From the IMG/VR virus record IMGVR_UViG_3300032047_000003, positions 47,568-111,567 of that record: a stretch of DNA of 64,000 bases; one strand, given 5' to 3'. A program made the translations under genes and the position numbers. This stretch comes from a virus. The notes below the pieces were generated by a model that made no database searches, was not told where the DNA came from, and was given only the letters and a program-made list of their open reading frames with translations. Shown here piece after piece: positions 1 through 8,348 of this stretch (positions are counted from its first letter, which is position 1; every line of letters begins with the position of its first letter).

Positions 1-394
1 AATAAACATTTTCCGAAATGTCTTCCACTATATCTCTTTCTAAATCTACATTTACACGTCCATTGGAAAGACCTTCTGTCAGATTAAAAGGGTTCAATTT
101 AGAGATAGGCCCTAATAATCTCCCTATACTAGGAATGTTCAAGCTATATCCTTTTTCATCGCTTCCTGGATTCAACTCAAAAGAAGTTTTTTTTGAAATA
201 TCTCCACTAAGTTTTCTATTCGTGCTAGAAACATACGGTTCACTTTCAGCCCAAATATCTCCTATTGTTTTTTCCAAAACATAAAGGTTGGCTCTTGTTT
301 GTATACTTATGCTATTGAACTTATTCGCACTTGGCTGTTCGCCGTCTACAAAGAAAGGAAAAATAGAAGAACCGCTTTTCTTTTTATCACTCAT
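1..394 (-). CDS. Hypothetical structural-region protein, C-terminus cut by window edge
   Basis: Open reading frame beginning at ATG 394 (protein starts MSDKKKSGSSIFPFF) and running off the left edge after about 131 codons, so the C-terminus is unknown. It is the most promoter-distal gene visible in the leftward structural operon and starts 12 nt after the stop of the 788-aa gene, which suggests co-transcription with baseplate genes. The N-terminus has a short basic, serine-rich stretch followed by a segment around residues 15-50 (GEQPSANKFNSIS) of the kind seen at the start of virion attachment proteins. I do not recognise a domain. A tail-fibre or baseplate-appendage role is inferred from position only. 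Confidence 0.6.
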   Translation of the reverse strand, partial: MSDKKKSGSSIFPFFVDGEQPSANKFNSISIQTRANLYVLEKTIGDIWAESEPYVSSTNRKLSGDISKKTSFELNPGSDEKGYSLNIPSIGRLLGPISKLNPFNLTEGLSNGRVNVDLERDIVEDISENVY

Positions 395-406
395 TTAAAA
401 TACCTC

Positions 407-2773
407 TTATTTAAAATTCAAACCCAAACTTAGTTTATTTTTAGTTAATGGGTTTATACTCAAAAAATTTAATCCACCTACGCCCGACGAAACATCATCC
501 GCTTGATCTATTATCCTAAAGCCATAAGGAACCGGTAACGATTCGTTGAAATCCACACCGTTAAGATACCTAGGAATATTTATTTTAGCCCTTACTCTAT
601 TAGAAACCACAGTGTTCCCAGTATATGGATCTTGACACCAAGCATACATAGTTACCATCCCGGGAGTAAGTATAACATAATCCCCAAGTTTTTCATCAGA
701 ATTATAAGGATCCGGTTCTTTTAATTTTTCTTCATATACCAAAACGTTATTGCTAATACTAGAAGGTCTAAGGGGGTAATAGGCTCCTTTGTCCCCTGTC
801 AGAGGGTGAGTTACGTCTTCATTCCATTTGAAAACAACTCTAGTTAAACCAATTTTAGAATTAGAGCTCCACTCTAAAGAATTTTTTCTAAAAGCATAAC
901 ACCTTGATCCCAAGTTACTTATAGTTCCATTGCTGTAGTTATTCTTTAAAAACACATACCAGTAATCTTTTTCTTCTAATATGTTACTAGTTTCTTCTTC
1001 AATCCAACCGGTCCCAGAAGAATTTTCTATAGACACCTTGGTATATTGATACAAATCGTCATAGTTTCTGTTTCCTGTTTTTTTAAATTTTAAATAAGTT
1101 CTGTTATCGAAAGAACCGTCTGGGTTTTGATACCGAATTGCTTTGCTTTCTATTTGAAGCAACTCGCCTCTTGTACCTGCATTATGATCGATCTTTAAAA
1201 CTTCATACAGCTGAACATCCTCTGCAGAGAGATTCAAAGGCAAGGGTTCTGTTTCAAATTCTGTATTGTTCGCGTTATATTTTGAAGAAATTATATCTTT
1301 TTTAATGTCTTCCCATTCGTAAGGAGCGTAATACCCTGCTTCAATTTCTCCATTGGAATTAGAAACATCTACTACTTGTTTTCCTCCATTCAAGAAACCT
1401 GGACCAGACTCTATTGCTATGTATATATCAATTCCTTCTACTCCTTCCATTTCACTGTCTAAAGCTTGAGCAACTGCTCTCGCAAATGAACTTCCATAAA
1501 AAAGACCTTCATAGTAGTTTACTCCAACTTCTTCAATCCCTTCAAGTCTTAAATCCAATTTGACAACATGAACATCTTTTGTGCTAATTTGAATTACACC
1601 AGAATTGTTTATATTCTCAGAAGGCTTTACGTTTAGCTTTTCATCATTTACTAAACTTTTGTTGCAAATTCTAGTTGAGTCCCTTCCGAATTCTAAATCA
1701 ATTCGAGGAATAGCGTTATACGATATATAAAATTTATAGCTTGAAGCTATGTTTTTGCTAAAACTTTTAAGGCCTAACGTCTTTCCCTCGTTTAGTGTAT
1801 CACCGCTATAAACGATATCCTCTAAAGAACTAGCGCCTTTAGAACCATAATAGAGGGTTTCTCCTTTTTTAGTTAAAATGAAACCAAAATTAGGATACGT
1901 TTTTAAATCTTCAAGATTTTTAATTCTTACTCTAGTGCTAAGGGTGCTTAAGGTTTCGTCTAGTATTAACTCAGGGTACACTTTAGACCCAACAGTAATT
2001 ACACCCAAGTCTTCATCTAGTTCAAAGTAGTACCCCTCTTCAGCTTCTAAAAACATGTTATTTGATTTTTCAAAAACAATCTTATTGTTTTCTGAAACGG
2101 CTACCACTCTTAAAGAGTTTTTTTCTAAAGGAAAGTATTCCGTGTATATCTTTCTTTCCGAATTGATACTGTACCCCTTGTCTTCCCAAGTTTTTTTGTA
2201 AAAAACCTCAGAGCCTACTGGCTTCTTATAGCTTTCATTAAACAAAACTTTAGGCCCCTCTATTTCGTAAACGTACTTTTTTTTACCTGTAGAAACTTTT
2301 TCTACAAATTTCTTAAAAGGGGTTTTTATTTTATTTTTATTTCTTCTCCATATCGCAACATTGATTTGATCAAAGTCTTCTTCGATCTCACAGAAGCCTC
2401 CGTCCGCTTTTAAACAATAAGAAAAATCTGAAAAAAGTTGAATTTTTTTATTGTAGATCCAATAGTCGCCTAACTCGTACTTCGGTATCCATTTTAAGCT
2501 ATCTTTTTCTTCATGTTGATATATCAAAGACAAAGGTATTTTTTCGTTAACGCCACTTTGCCAATCACTTGAAAGAACCCCATCCATTAAATAGGTTTTA
2601 TAATTTCCTAAAACTTCTGGATACATTTTGGATACTTGTGCACTGCTTCCAAAAAAAGATCTATCAAACTGCAACGAAGAGTTTTCTAGATCAAGATAGC
2701 TTCCATAGCTAAGTAGCTCTTGTATTTTATTTGTTACCGTACACTCTAAGTCCACTTCTACGCTTTTAAACAT
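407..2773 (-). CDS. Large hypothetical baseplate or tail-fibre-region protein (788 aa)
   Basis: 788-aa protein starting at ATG 2773, three nt after the stop of the preceding gene. It has no membrane segment and no signal peptide. The composition is rich in Ser, Asn, Tyr and acidic residues, as in beta-rich virion proteins. The C-terminal 150 residues contain a probable beta-sandwich stretch (PGMVTMYAWCQDPYTG). No domain is recognised. Its place in a run of co-directional genes after baseplate J points to a baseplate wedge, spike or fibre-attachment protein, which is inference from gene order. Confidence 0.6.
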   Translation of the reverse strand: MFKSVEVDLECTVTNKIQELLSYGSYLDLENSSLQFDRSFFGSSAQVSKMYPEVLGNYKTYLMDGVLSSDWQSGVNEKIPLSLIYQHEEKDSLKWIPKYELGDYWIYNKKIQLFSDFSYCLKADGGFCEIEEDFDQINVAIWRRNKNKIKTPFKKFVEKVSTGKKKYVYEIEGPKVLFNESYKKPVGSEVFYKKTWEDKGYSINSERKIYTEYFPLEKNSLRVVAVSENNKIVFEKSNNMFLEAEEGYYFELDEDLGVITVGSKVYPELILDETLSTLSTRVRIKNLEDLKTYPNFGFILTKKGETLYYGSKGASSLEDIVYSGDTLNEGKTLGLKSFSKNIASSYKFYISYNAIPRIDLEFGRDSTRICNKSLVNDEKLNVKPSENINNSGVIQISTKDVHVVKLDLRLEGIEEVGVNYYEGLFYGSSFARAVAQALDSEMEGVEGIDIYIAIESGPGFLNGGKQVVDVSNSNGEIEAGYYAPYEWEDIKKDIISSKYNANNTEFETEPLPLNLSAEDVQLYEVLKIDHNAGTRGELLQIESKAIRYQNPDGSFDNRTYLKFKKTGNRNYDDLYQYTKVSIENSSGTGWIEEETSNILEEKDYWYVFLKNNYSNGTISNLGSRCYAFRKNSLEWSSNSKIGLTRVVFKWNEDVTHPLTGDKGAYYPLRPSSISNNVLVYEEKLKEPDPYNSDEKLGDYVILTPGMVTMYAWCQDPYTGNTVVSNRVRAKINIPRYLNGVDFNESLPVPYGFRIIDQADDVSSGVGGLNFLSINPLTKNKLSLGLNFK

Positions 2774-2776
2774 ATT

Positions 2777-3643
2777 CTATACATCCCAATGGTTAGAAAA
2801 ACTTTTAAAAAGTTCATTGTAGAATTCAATGCCTTTTTCGTTTAATTCTATTCTTTTTTGTTTTTCATTTTCTACTATATTGTTTTTTATCAAACTGTTA
2901 AAAGACTCATCTTTGCAACTTGAAATTTTAATATTTTGTTTTTTCAAAAAAAATGGAAAATCAGCATACCCTACAGAAAGGCTAGCGGTCGTTTTGTCAA
3001 AAAACAATAATTCTCCATTGAGCCTATTAAAGCAATAGTCTCCTTCCTCTACAACTTCTTCAAAAGTGTCAACCTTGTTATATGCTCTTTCGTTTAAATT
3101 CAAATCAAAATACATAATGTTTTCTATACCTGTATCGACTTTCTTTTTTTCTACAAAAGCAACATCTTTGTATTTTAAATTAGTTTCACATTTCAATTTA
3201 TATGCGCTATCGTATTCATTGATGTTGGCGCCGTAAACTTCAATACAATCGAAAACTCCAGTAGAATTTATGTATTGTTTTATTTCAGAAAAATCCAAAC
3301 TATCTCTATACTTAAACTTAAGCTCTTCTTCTTTGAAAACGTCTTTTACAATTATAAGATCACAAGCATCAATCCTTATACAGCTGTAAGGATATAATTC
3401 TTCCCCGTTGGCGTCCTTTGCTTTTTTAATCTCTAGCATGGGTGCTTCGGTCAAACCCAAACTATTGTTCAAAAAAGAACCTATGTCCTCTATCTTTGCA
3501 GACATTCCAGACCTGCATTGGTGCATTATTCTTTCTTGAAAAGACGCTGTGTCTTCTCCTCTTAGCCTTGTTAAAGAGTATTTAGATCCAATCTCATCAA
3601 TTTCGTTAAAAAAATTAATCTTTCTAGTTTTATATTCAGACAT
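2777..3643 (-). CDS. Hypothetical baseplate-region protein (288 aa)
   Basis: 288-aa protein whose ATG at 3643 shares its A with the stop codon of the upstream gene (TAATG), a sign of translational coupling. The N-terminal 60 residues contain RLRGEDTASFQERI followed by a predicted helical stretch. Similar short openings occur in baseplate proteins of other contractile phages, but I cannot assign a family. The rest is mixed, with many Lys, Asp and Phe residues and no transmembrane segment. A structural baseplate role is inferred from context. Confidence 0.55.
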   Translation of the reverse strand: MSEYKTRKINFFNEIDEIGSKYSLTRLRGEDTASFQERIMHQCRSGMSAKIEDIGSFLNNSLGLTEAPMLEIKKAKDANGEELYPYSCIRIDACDLIIVKDVFKEEELKFKYRDSLDFSEIKQYINSTGVFDCIEVYGANINEYDSAYKLKCETNLKYKDVAFVEKKKVDTGIENIMYFDLNLNERAYNKVDTFEEVVEEGDYCFNRLNGELLFFDKTTASLSVGYADFPFFLKKQNIKISSCKDESFNSLIKNNIVENEKQKRIELNEKGIEFYNELFKSFSNHWDV

Positions 3644-5580
3644 TATGTAATCCTTGGCAAAGAATCGATATCAACTGCATCGATTTCTAACTTTAAATGC
3701 TTGTCGTTTTCACAATAAACAAAAAGCTTTTCTTTTAAATTGAAAAATAATTCTATTTTTTCATAATTCGAATTATCGCAAGCCGCAATGTAATCTAAAA
3801 CGGTTTTCTTTTCTCCATCTATGTAGTATTCCAAATTAATCTTTGAATTAACAGCAAGATCTCTTTCTGCTTCTTTTGACACAAATAACTTGTCTTTATT
3901 TTTGCTCTTCTCTACTTGTAACAAACAATGCCGCTCATTAATTTTCAAATTGATCTTGTCGGTTGCCTTACCGTTCGCATAAAAAGTATACGTATTGCTT
4001 TCTTTTTTGGAAACCAAATGAAAAGGCATTATAACCTCTACATCTGTTCTATCCCTTGTGACTAATTCTTCAAGCAACGGAGAGTAAGAAAAAGTATCAT
4101 GAAACTGATCGTATACCATATAAGAATTAGCTAAAGACAAGCAAAGAGCTTTGTCTTTATTAAAGAAGATCCCATCAAATTTTTCTGAATTCTCAAAAGA
4201 ATAACTTTTTTTAGGTTTCATATACTCGCAAAAAACAGTTGTTGCTATTACTTGAACTGGAAACTCTTCGTACTCTGCTTCTAAGTAAAACTCCCACTCT
4301 CCGTATTCATCAAAATAATTTTCAAAATCAAAAGAATAGGTGTCTGAATTTTTCCAAATATCTGTATTTAAAGATTGAGTTGTTTTAGAACTCGTCCAGG
4401 AGCCTTGGTCGTACCACTCAGTAACTCCTGAAGGTGATATTCTTTTAATTGAAAAACTTTTCACTTTTGCTCTTCTGTTTAAAAAAATCGCTCCAATGTC
4501 GTGTTCTTCTAAATATCCGCACCGATTAATCTCCCTGTAAAAGGACAGAAAAGAATTTCTATTATATGGCTCTGAAGGCCCTTTCATGTCGTGTAAATCG
4601 ATTTCGTATACATGGATATTATTTTCGTCAGACAAACAGTACAAATCGTAGTTCTGCTTATTGATTGCAAAATCAATAATTTTAATCTCTTTCAAATTCT
4701 CATCTAAAAAAAGACAATCTACGATATGTTCAGTCTTTTCAGAAGAACTCAATGTCTTGTCAAAAATATCTATTAGCTGTATTGCCTTTTCAAATTTTAA
4801 AAAACAGTATCCAGAATCTTCTTCTAAACTTAATTTTAAATTTGTCAAATCTATCCCAGAGCTTGTAAATTTATCAAGAACAACTTCTTTCTTATAATTA
4901 GGGCTCTTTCTGCTCGTTAAATAGATCTTTATGTCTCCTTCAAAACCATCAAAATCAATTTCTTCTAATCTTTTAAATCTCAAAGACGTAACAACTGGCT
5001 CTCTATTAAAAACAACTAAACTTTCTTCAATCTTATTAAAAAACTTATCCCTTCCTTTAATTACAAGCCCATACTCATTGTGGTGGCTAAGTCTTTTGAT
5101 TACTGATTCTTCATCTTGAAACTGAGATACAAAGCTGCTTATTCCTGAAAAATCAACCATTAAATTTTCGTCTTCATAAATGTCATTATAAAAATCGCTA
5201 GAGCTTTCCCAAATTAACCAATCGTTTACTTTGATTTCTTTTTTCAAAATCCAAGCTTCTGGATTTCTATTTAAAAAATCTTTAAAAGAAGGAATGTATT
5301 TTAACCTTTTTGAATCTTTGAAAACTGCAGGCTCTAAAAAATATCCGAATTCATTTGAACTAAAATCTTTATAAGATAAGTTTATTTTATTCAAAAAACT
5401 TACCTGCTTAACTGGATTGGAAAACTTTTTATAATTTCTAAATACTCTGTTTTCGTAATAGCTGTTTTCTAAAAAACCAGCTACACTATTATAGAGTTTA
5501 AATCCGTTTGACCCTTCTTCGTAATTAAACTTAAAGCTTTCCGGAAAATAAGAAACCATAAGATTGGTATAAAGACTCAT
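3643..5580 (-). CDS. Hypothetical baseplate-region protein (645 aa)
   Basis: 645-aa protein starting at ATG 5580, which overlaps the stop codon of the baseplate J-like gene by one base (TAATG). It therefore follows that gene as a coupled cistron. The sequence is rich in Phe, Tyr, Ser and Asp with no hydrophobic segment long enough to span a membrane. No catalytic motif is visible. In contractile phages the gene after the J-like protein usually encodes another wedge component or a tail-fibre connector. Position suggests that here, but no family is recognised. Confidence 0.55.
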   Translation of the reverse strand: MSLYTNLMVSYFPESFKFNYEEGSNGFKLYNSVAGFLENSYYENRVFRNYKKFSNPVKQVSFLNKINLSYKDFSSNEFGYFLEPAVFKDSKRLKYIPSFKDFLNRNPEAWILKKEIKVNDWLIWESSSDFYNDIYEDENLMVDFSGISSFVSQFQDEESVIKRLSHHNEYGLVIKGRDKFFNKIEESLVVFNREPVVTSLRFKRLEEIDFDGFEGDIKIYLTSRKSPNYKKEVVLDKFTSSGIDLTNLKLSLEEDSGYCFLKFEKAIQLIDIFDKTLSSSEKTEHIVDCLFLDENLKEIKIIDFAINKQNYDLYCLSDENNIHVYEIDLHDMKGPSEPYNRNSFLSFYREINRCGYLEEHDIGAIFLNRRAKVKSFSIKRISPSGVTEWYDQGSWTSSKTTQSLNTDIWKNSDTYSFDFENYFDEYGEWEFYLEAEYEEFPVQVIATTVFCEYMKPKKSYSFENSEKFDGIFFNKDKALCLSLANSYMVYDQFHDTFSYSPLLEELVTRDRTDVEVIMPFHLVSKKESNTYTFYANGKATDKINLKINERHCLLQVEKSKNKDKLFVSKEAERDLAVNSKINLEYYIDGEKKTVLDYIAACDNSNYEKIELFFNLKEKLFVYCENDKHLKLEIDAVDIDSLPRIT

Positions 5581-6809
5581 TATATTCTCTCAACTTTTAT
5601 ATTTAAATCCCCTAAAGTGAAAAATTCATTCGGTTCCAACTCATAAACAAATTGAATCAATTTTAATCTTTCGCTTGTAGAAAGGTGAGCTCCGCCATAC
5701 CCTTTTCTTACATAAGCGGCTTCAATCATTTTAGACCTGTTAGTCCGATTTGAAATTCCAGAAAGTCTTGTAACTTTCTCTGAAACTTCATTGATCAGCG
5801 ATATCAAGCTTATATTATTTTCTTCAATTTGAGATATTATAAAATTTGAAGCAGCGCTATACACTTCATTTTTTATGTCTATTTCTTCTTCTAGCCCTAC
5901 AGAGCTACTTACCCAAATAGTAATATCTAAATCCAAATAAACCCTTACTCCAGGCATGGCTACAATATTAGAGTAAACGCCAAGAGAACTGTTCAATTGA
6001 TTTTGATACCTATTTACAGTAGATTGATTTATCTCCTTATTGCCTCCAAAAAGAAAAATTGCAGACTTTCCATAACCAAACCAATTCTTTACAAACCTTT
6101 GCGCAAATATTCCCGGTATTTCAAGAGCTTTAACTCTCACTGAATTCTCAGTAATTGCAAAATCCGAACTATATTTATTATATATTCTATAACGATAATT
6201 TTCGTCTCCCTCAAGATCTCTTCCATTAGTTATAGGAATTCTATTCGAACAATACAAGCTATTAGGAGTGCCGCTGTACTTGTTACAAGCATGCTCGGTC
6301 AACACGCTAGAGCTTACATTTGAGGCTTCTCCTGTAGATATTGCTTCAATCCCAACGTACATAAAAGAGGAATTTGCATTCAATATGGCTTTTTCTTTTG
6401 TTCTGTACTTTAGTAAATTTCCATTAGCGCCCGCTGCTCTTATTTCTGTTCCTTGATTTACAACAATATCGTTTCCAGAATTAATATCACCAAAACTCTG
6501 GCCTACTGTATAAAAGTAAAAATTATAATCAGAAGAATCTGTTTCCGCTCGGGTGATTCCTAAACGATCCATCCCATAAGTTCTTCCTATTTCGTCAAGA
6601 TCTGAACCTTTTGCGCTTGATATACTAATAGAGTCTAGTACTGCTAAAGTCTGATTATTTACTCTAGCGAGCTCAGCTCCTATAGGCTCAATAATACTTC
6701 TTATTACTGAATCGGAATTCCAATTATTAATACCAGTTTTGCTCTGAATGCTTTCTTTCATTTTATTATAAATATTCGAATAGCTATTTAAATTAAATTT
6801 TGTTGCCAT
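5580..6809 (-). CDS. Baseplate J-like (wedge) protein
   Basis: 409-aa protein with the layout of the baseplate J family (P2 gpJ, Mu gp47, related to T4 gp6). The family forms the wedge ring that holds the baseplate around the hub and rearranges when the tail contracts. The diagnostic N-terminal part is at about residues 35-95: an IIEPIGAELA helix, then KGSDLDEIGRTYGMDR, then the start of the beta-rich core. The length fits the family. The gene directly follows a gp25-like gene, a common pairing. It starts at ATG 6809, two nt after that gene's stop, and its own stop overlaps the next start. Confidence 0.85.
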   Translation of the reverse strand: MATKFNLNSYSNIYNKMKESIQSKTGINNWNSDSVIRSIIEPIGAELARVNNQTLAVLDSISISSAKGSDLDEIGRTYGMDRLGITRAETDSSDYNFYFYTVGQSFGDINSGNDIVVNQGTEIRAAGANGNLLKYRTKEKAILNANSSFMYVGIEAISTGEASNVSSSVLTEHACNKYSGTPNSLYCSNRIPITNGRDLEGDENYRYRIYNKYSSDFAITENSVRVKALEIPGIFAQRFVKNWFGYGKSAIFLFGGNKEINQSTVNRYQNQLNSSLGVYSNIVAMPGVRVYLDLDITIWVSSSVGLEEEIDIKNEVYSAASNFIISQIEENNISLISLINEVSEKVTRLSGISNRTNRSKMIEAAYVRKGYGGAHLSTSERLKLIQFVYELEPNEFFTLGDLNIKVERI

Positions 6810-6811
6810 TT

Positions 6812-7417
6812 TTAACTCCTGGGTAAATATTCTGCATAATCTATATTAGAAACACTAAGCAAATTAGAAGAAGTATTATAATTCATAGTGATTATAATTA
6901 CTCTGTCTTTTATTTTAGCTTTAAAAAACATCCTTTCCTTAGGATCTGTAAATCCACTCAAAAGCCAATTTAAACTCGCTTTTGCAATTACCGAAACATT
7001 GACTGTGCTTTCAGTATACCTTGTAACTATAACACGAACATCCAAACCGTTAAGCGCGTCATCTGAAAATAATGCACTTTCTACGCTTGTTTTTATTGCA
7101 TCCATTGCAGAATTACTCAATTCTGCACCATGGAATTCTACCAGATTTGAAGCCGGTCTAAAAAAAGATGCAGCTGCTTCTCTGCTTAAGGTCAAAAGTC
7201 CTTCTTTTAAATTTTCGGTAATGCTGTTTCCCCATTCTACTTCCGATAAAGTCAATCTGTCAAAAATGCACTTTGCGACTATATCCATTGGATCTACTGT
7301 ATGTGAAATATCAATATGGCCCAAGATTGGAGTTTGATTATAACCTGAATCTTGTGAAAAAATTAAATCTCCATCAGCACCCATTTTTAAATCTCTAGTG
7401 TTCCCTTCAAGTCTCAT
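6812..7417 (-). CDS. Probable gp25/W-like baseplate wedge protein
   Basis: 201-aa protein immediately upstream of the J-like gene, the usual location of gp25/GpW-type wedge proteins. These join the sheath initiation ring to the baseplate. The first 60 residues hold a short extended segment and then a helix containing DPMDIVAKCIFDRL and the conserved-looking VEWG turn. Later strands (LDVRVIVTRYTEST) are compatible with the small alpha/beta fold of the family. It is longer than typical gp25 (about 130 aa), so the match is partly by position. The gene starts inside the last four bases of the upstream gene (ATGA overlap). Confidence 0.5.
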   Translation of the reverse strand: MRLEGNTRDLKMGADGDLIFSQDSGYNQTPILGHIDISHTVDPMDIVAKCIFDRLTLSEVEWGNSITENLKEGLLTLSREAAASFFRPASNLVEFHGAELSNSAMDAIKTSVESALFSDDALNGLDVRVIVTRYTESTVNVSVIAKASLNWLLSGFTDPKERMFFKAKIKDRVIIITMNYNTSSNLLSVSNIDYAEYLPRS

Positions 7418-7767
7418 TTTAAATTACTCCTCAAGATATAAGCAACTCCAGCAACAGAAATTGCAACTTTTGCAATACCGGTCATATCTGGTATTGCGCC
7501 TGGTGCTCCTGGAAACATTTTTGCTAAAACATTTGTTTCTTTTATTAAGCCCAAAAAGCTTTTATCTGGTCCGGCATAGCTTTTTTTTAATCCAGGTTTT
7601 AGAACTTCTGAAGACCCTCCTTCTGTTGGAATTCCAGAAGCAGGAGATATAAAAGATTTACTTCCCGCGCTTCCATTTCCAAAAGTTATGCTGGAATTGC
7701 CTTCAGGCGTAAAATTATAATTTAAAAAACTGTTGCCTCTACGACCTTGTGTAAAAGAATTTCTCAT
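7414..7767 (-). CDS. Small hypothetical tail protein (117 aa)
   Basis: 117-aa glycine- and serine-rich protein (NSSITFGNGSAGSKSF). It has a moderately hydrophobic C-terminal segment near residues 82-112 (GMTGIAKVAISVAGVAYI-like character) that could lie in a membrane or pack in a helical bundle. It overlaps the gp25-like gene by 4 nt (ATGA) and has an SD-like AGAGGTAAAT before ATG 7767. No family is recognised. Small Gly-rich proteins in this slot may act as hub accessory or tail-tip proteins, but that is inference. Confidence 0.45.
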   Translation of the reverse strand: MRNSFTQGRRGNSFLNYNFTPEGNSSITFGNGSAGSKSFISPASGIPTEGGSSEVLKPGLKKSYAGPDKSFLGLIKETNVLAKMFPGAPGAIPDMTGIAKVAISVAGVAYILRSNLK

Positions 7768-7780
7768 ATTTACCTCTTAA

Positions 7781-8347
7781 TTAAGAATATAGCTTGCCCA
7801 TTAAAAAACTATTAGCACCGTCAATTATACCAGAAAAACCTCCCGAAAAAAAGCCCATACTTTCTTCCAGTGGGTTTTCTTCCGTTTTGTATATTTGCGA
7901 ATTCACATTCACTTGAGGTTCTTCGACTTCAATTTTATTTCTTGCCACTCTTTCCCCTTTGACATCTCCAATATCCAGAACCCCCCTAAGGCCTTCTTTG
8001 ATATCTTTGGGCAAAAAATCACCTCTATATTTACAAGTTAAATTTAACCCAAGGTAGTTTTCTTCGCAATAGCCTATTTTTTCATAAGCTTCTTCTTTGG
8101 TAATATTTGGAGTTACCATTTCTATTCTTTTTTCATCTTCAAAAAAAACTCTAAACTTTAAAAAATCCCTCGCTTTGTCATGAGAACTTCCTAAAAACCC
8201 CTCGTCTGGCGAAGAAACCCCAATCACTTTTCCTCTGTAAGTTTTAACCTCTTCCCTATTCCTTCGACTTAAATCTTCTTTGCTGATTTGATTTACTTGT
8301 AGAGCGTGTCTACTGGTAGAAATTGGACTTATCATTTTATAACTCAT
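7781..8347 (-). CDS. Hypothetical baseplate hub accessory protein (188 aa)
   Basis: 188-aa protein starting at ATG 8347 with the SD AAAGGT a few bases upstream, directly after the giant hub gene. Residues 35-130 look like a small beta-barrel domain (TYRGKVIGVSSPDEGF, then FRVFFEDEKRIEMV and a strand pair). A helix-poor Gly/Ser tail follows. OB-like small proteins next to the hub gene are common as spike or plug domains in contractile tails, but I see no definite signature. Function unknown, likely virion component. Confidence 0.45.
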   Translation of the reverse strand: MSYKMISPISTSRHALQVNQISKEDLSRRNREEVKTYRGKVIGVSSPDEGFLGSSHDKARDFLKFRVFFEDEKRIEMVTPNITKEEAYEKIGYCEENYLGLNLTCKYRGDFLPKDIKEGLRGVLDIGDVKGERVARNKIEVEEPQVNVNSQIYKTEENPLEESMGFFSGGFSGIIDGANSFLMGKLYS

Positions 8348-8348
8348 A

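Noticed and set aside
6888-7337. 149-codon plus-strand frame opposite the gp25-like gene
   Set aside because: It lies entirely opposite a better supported gene and has no SD or family features.
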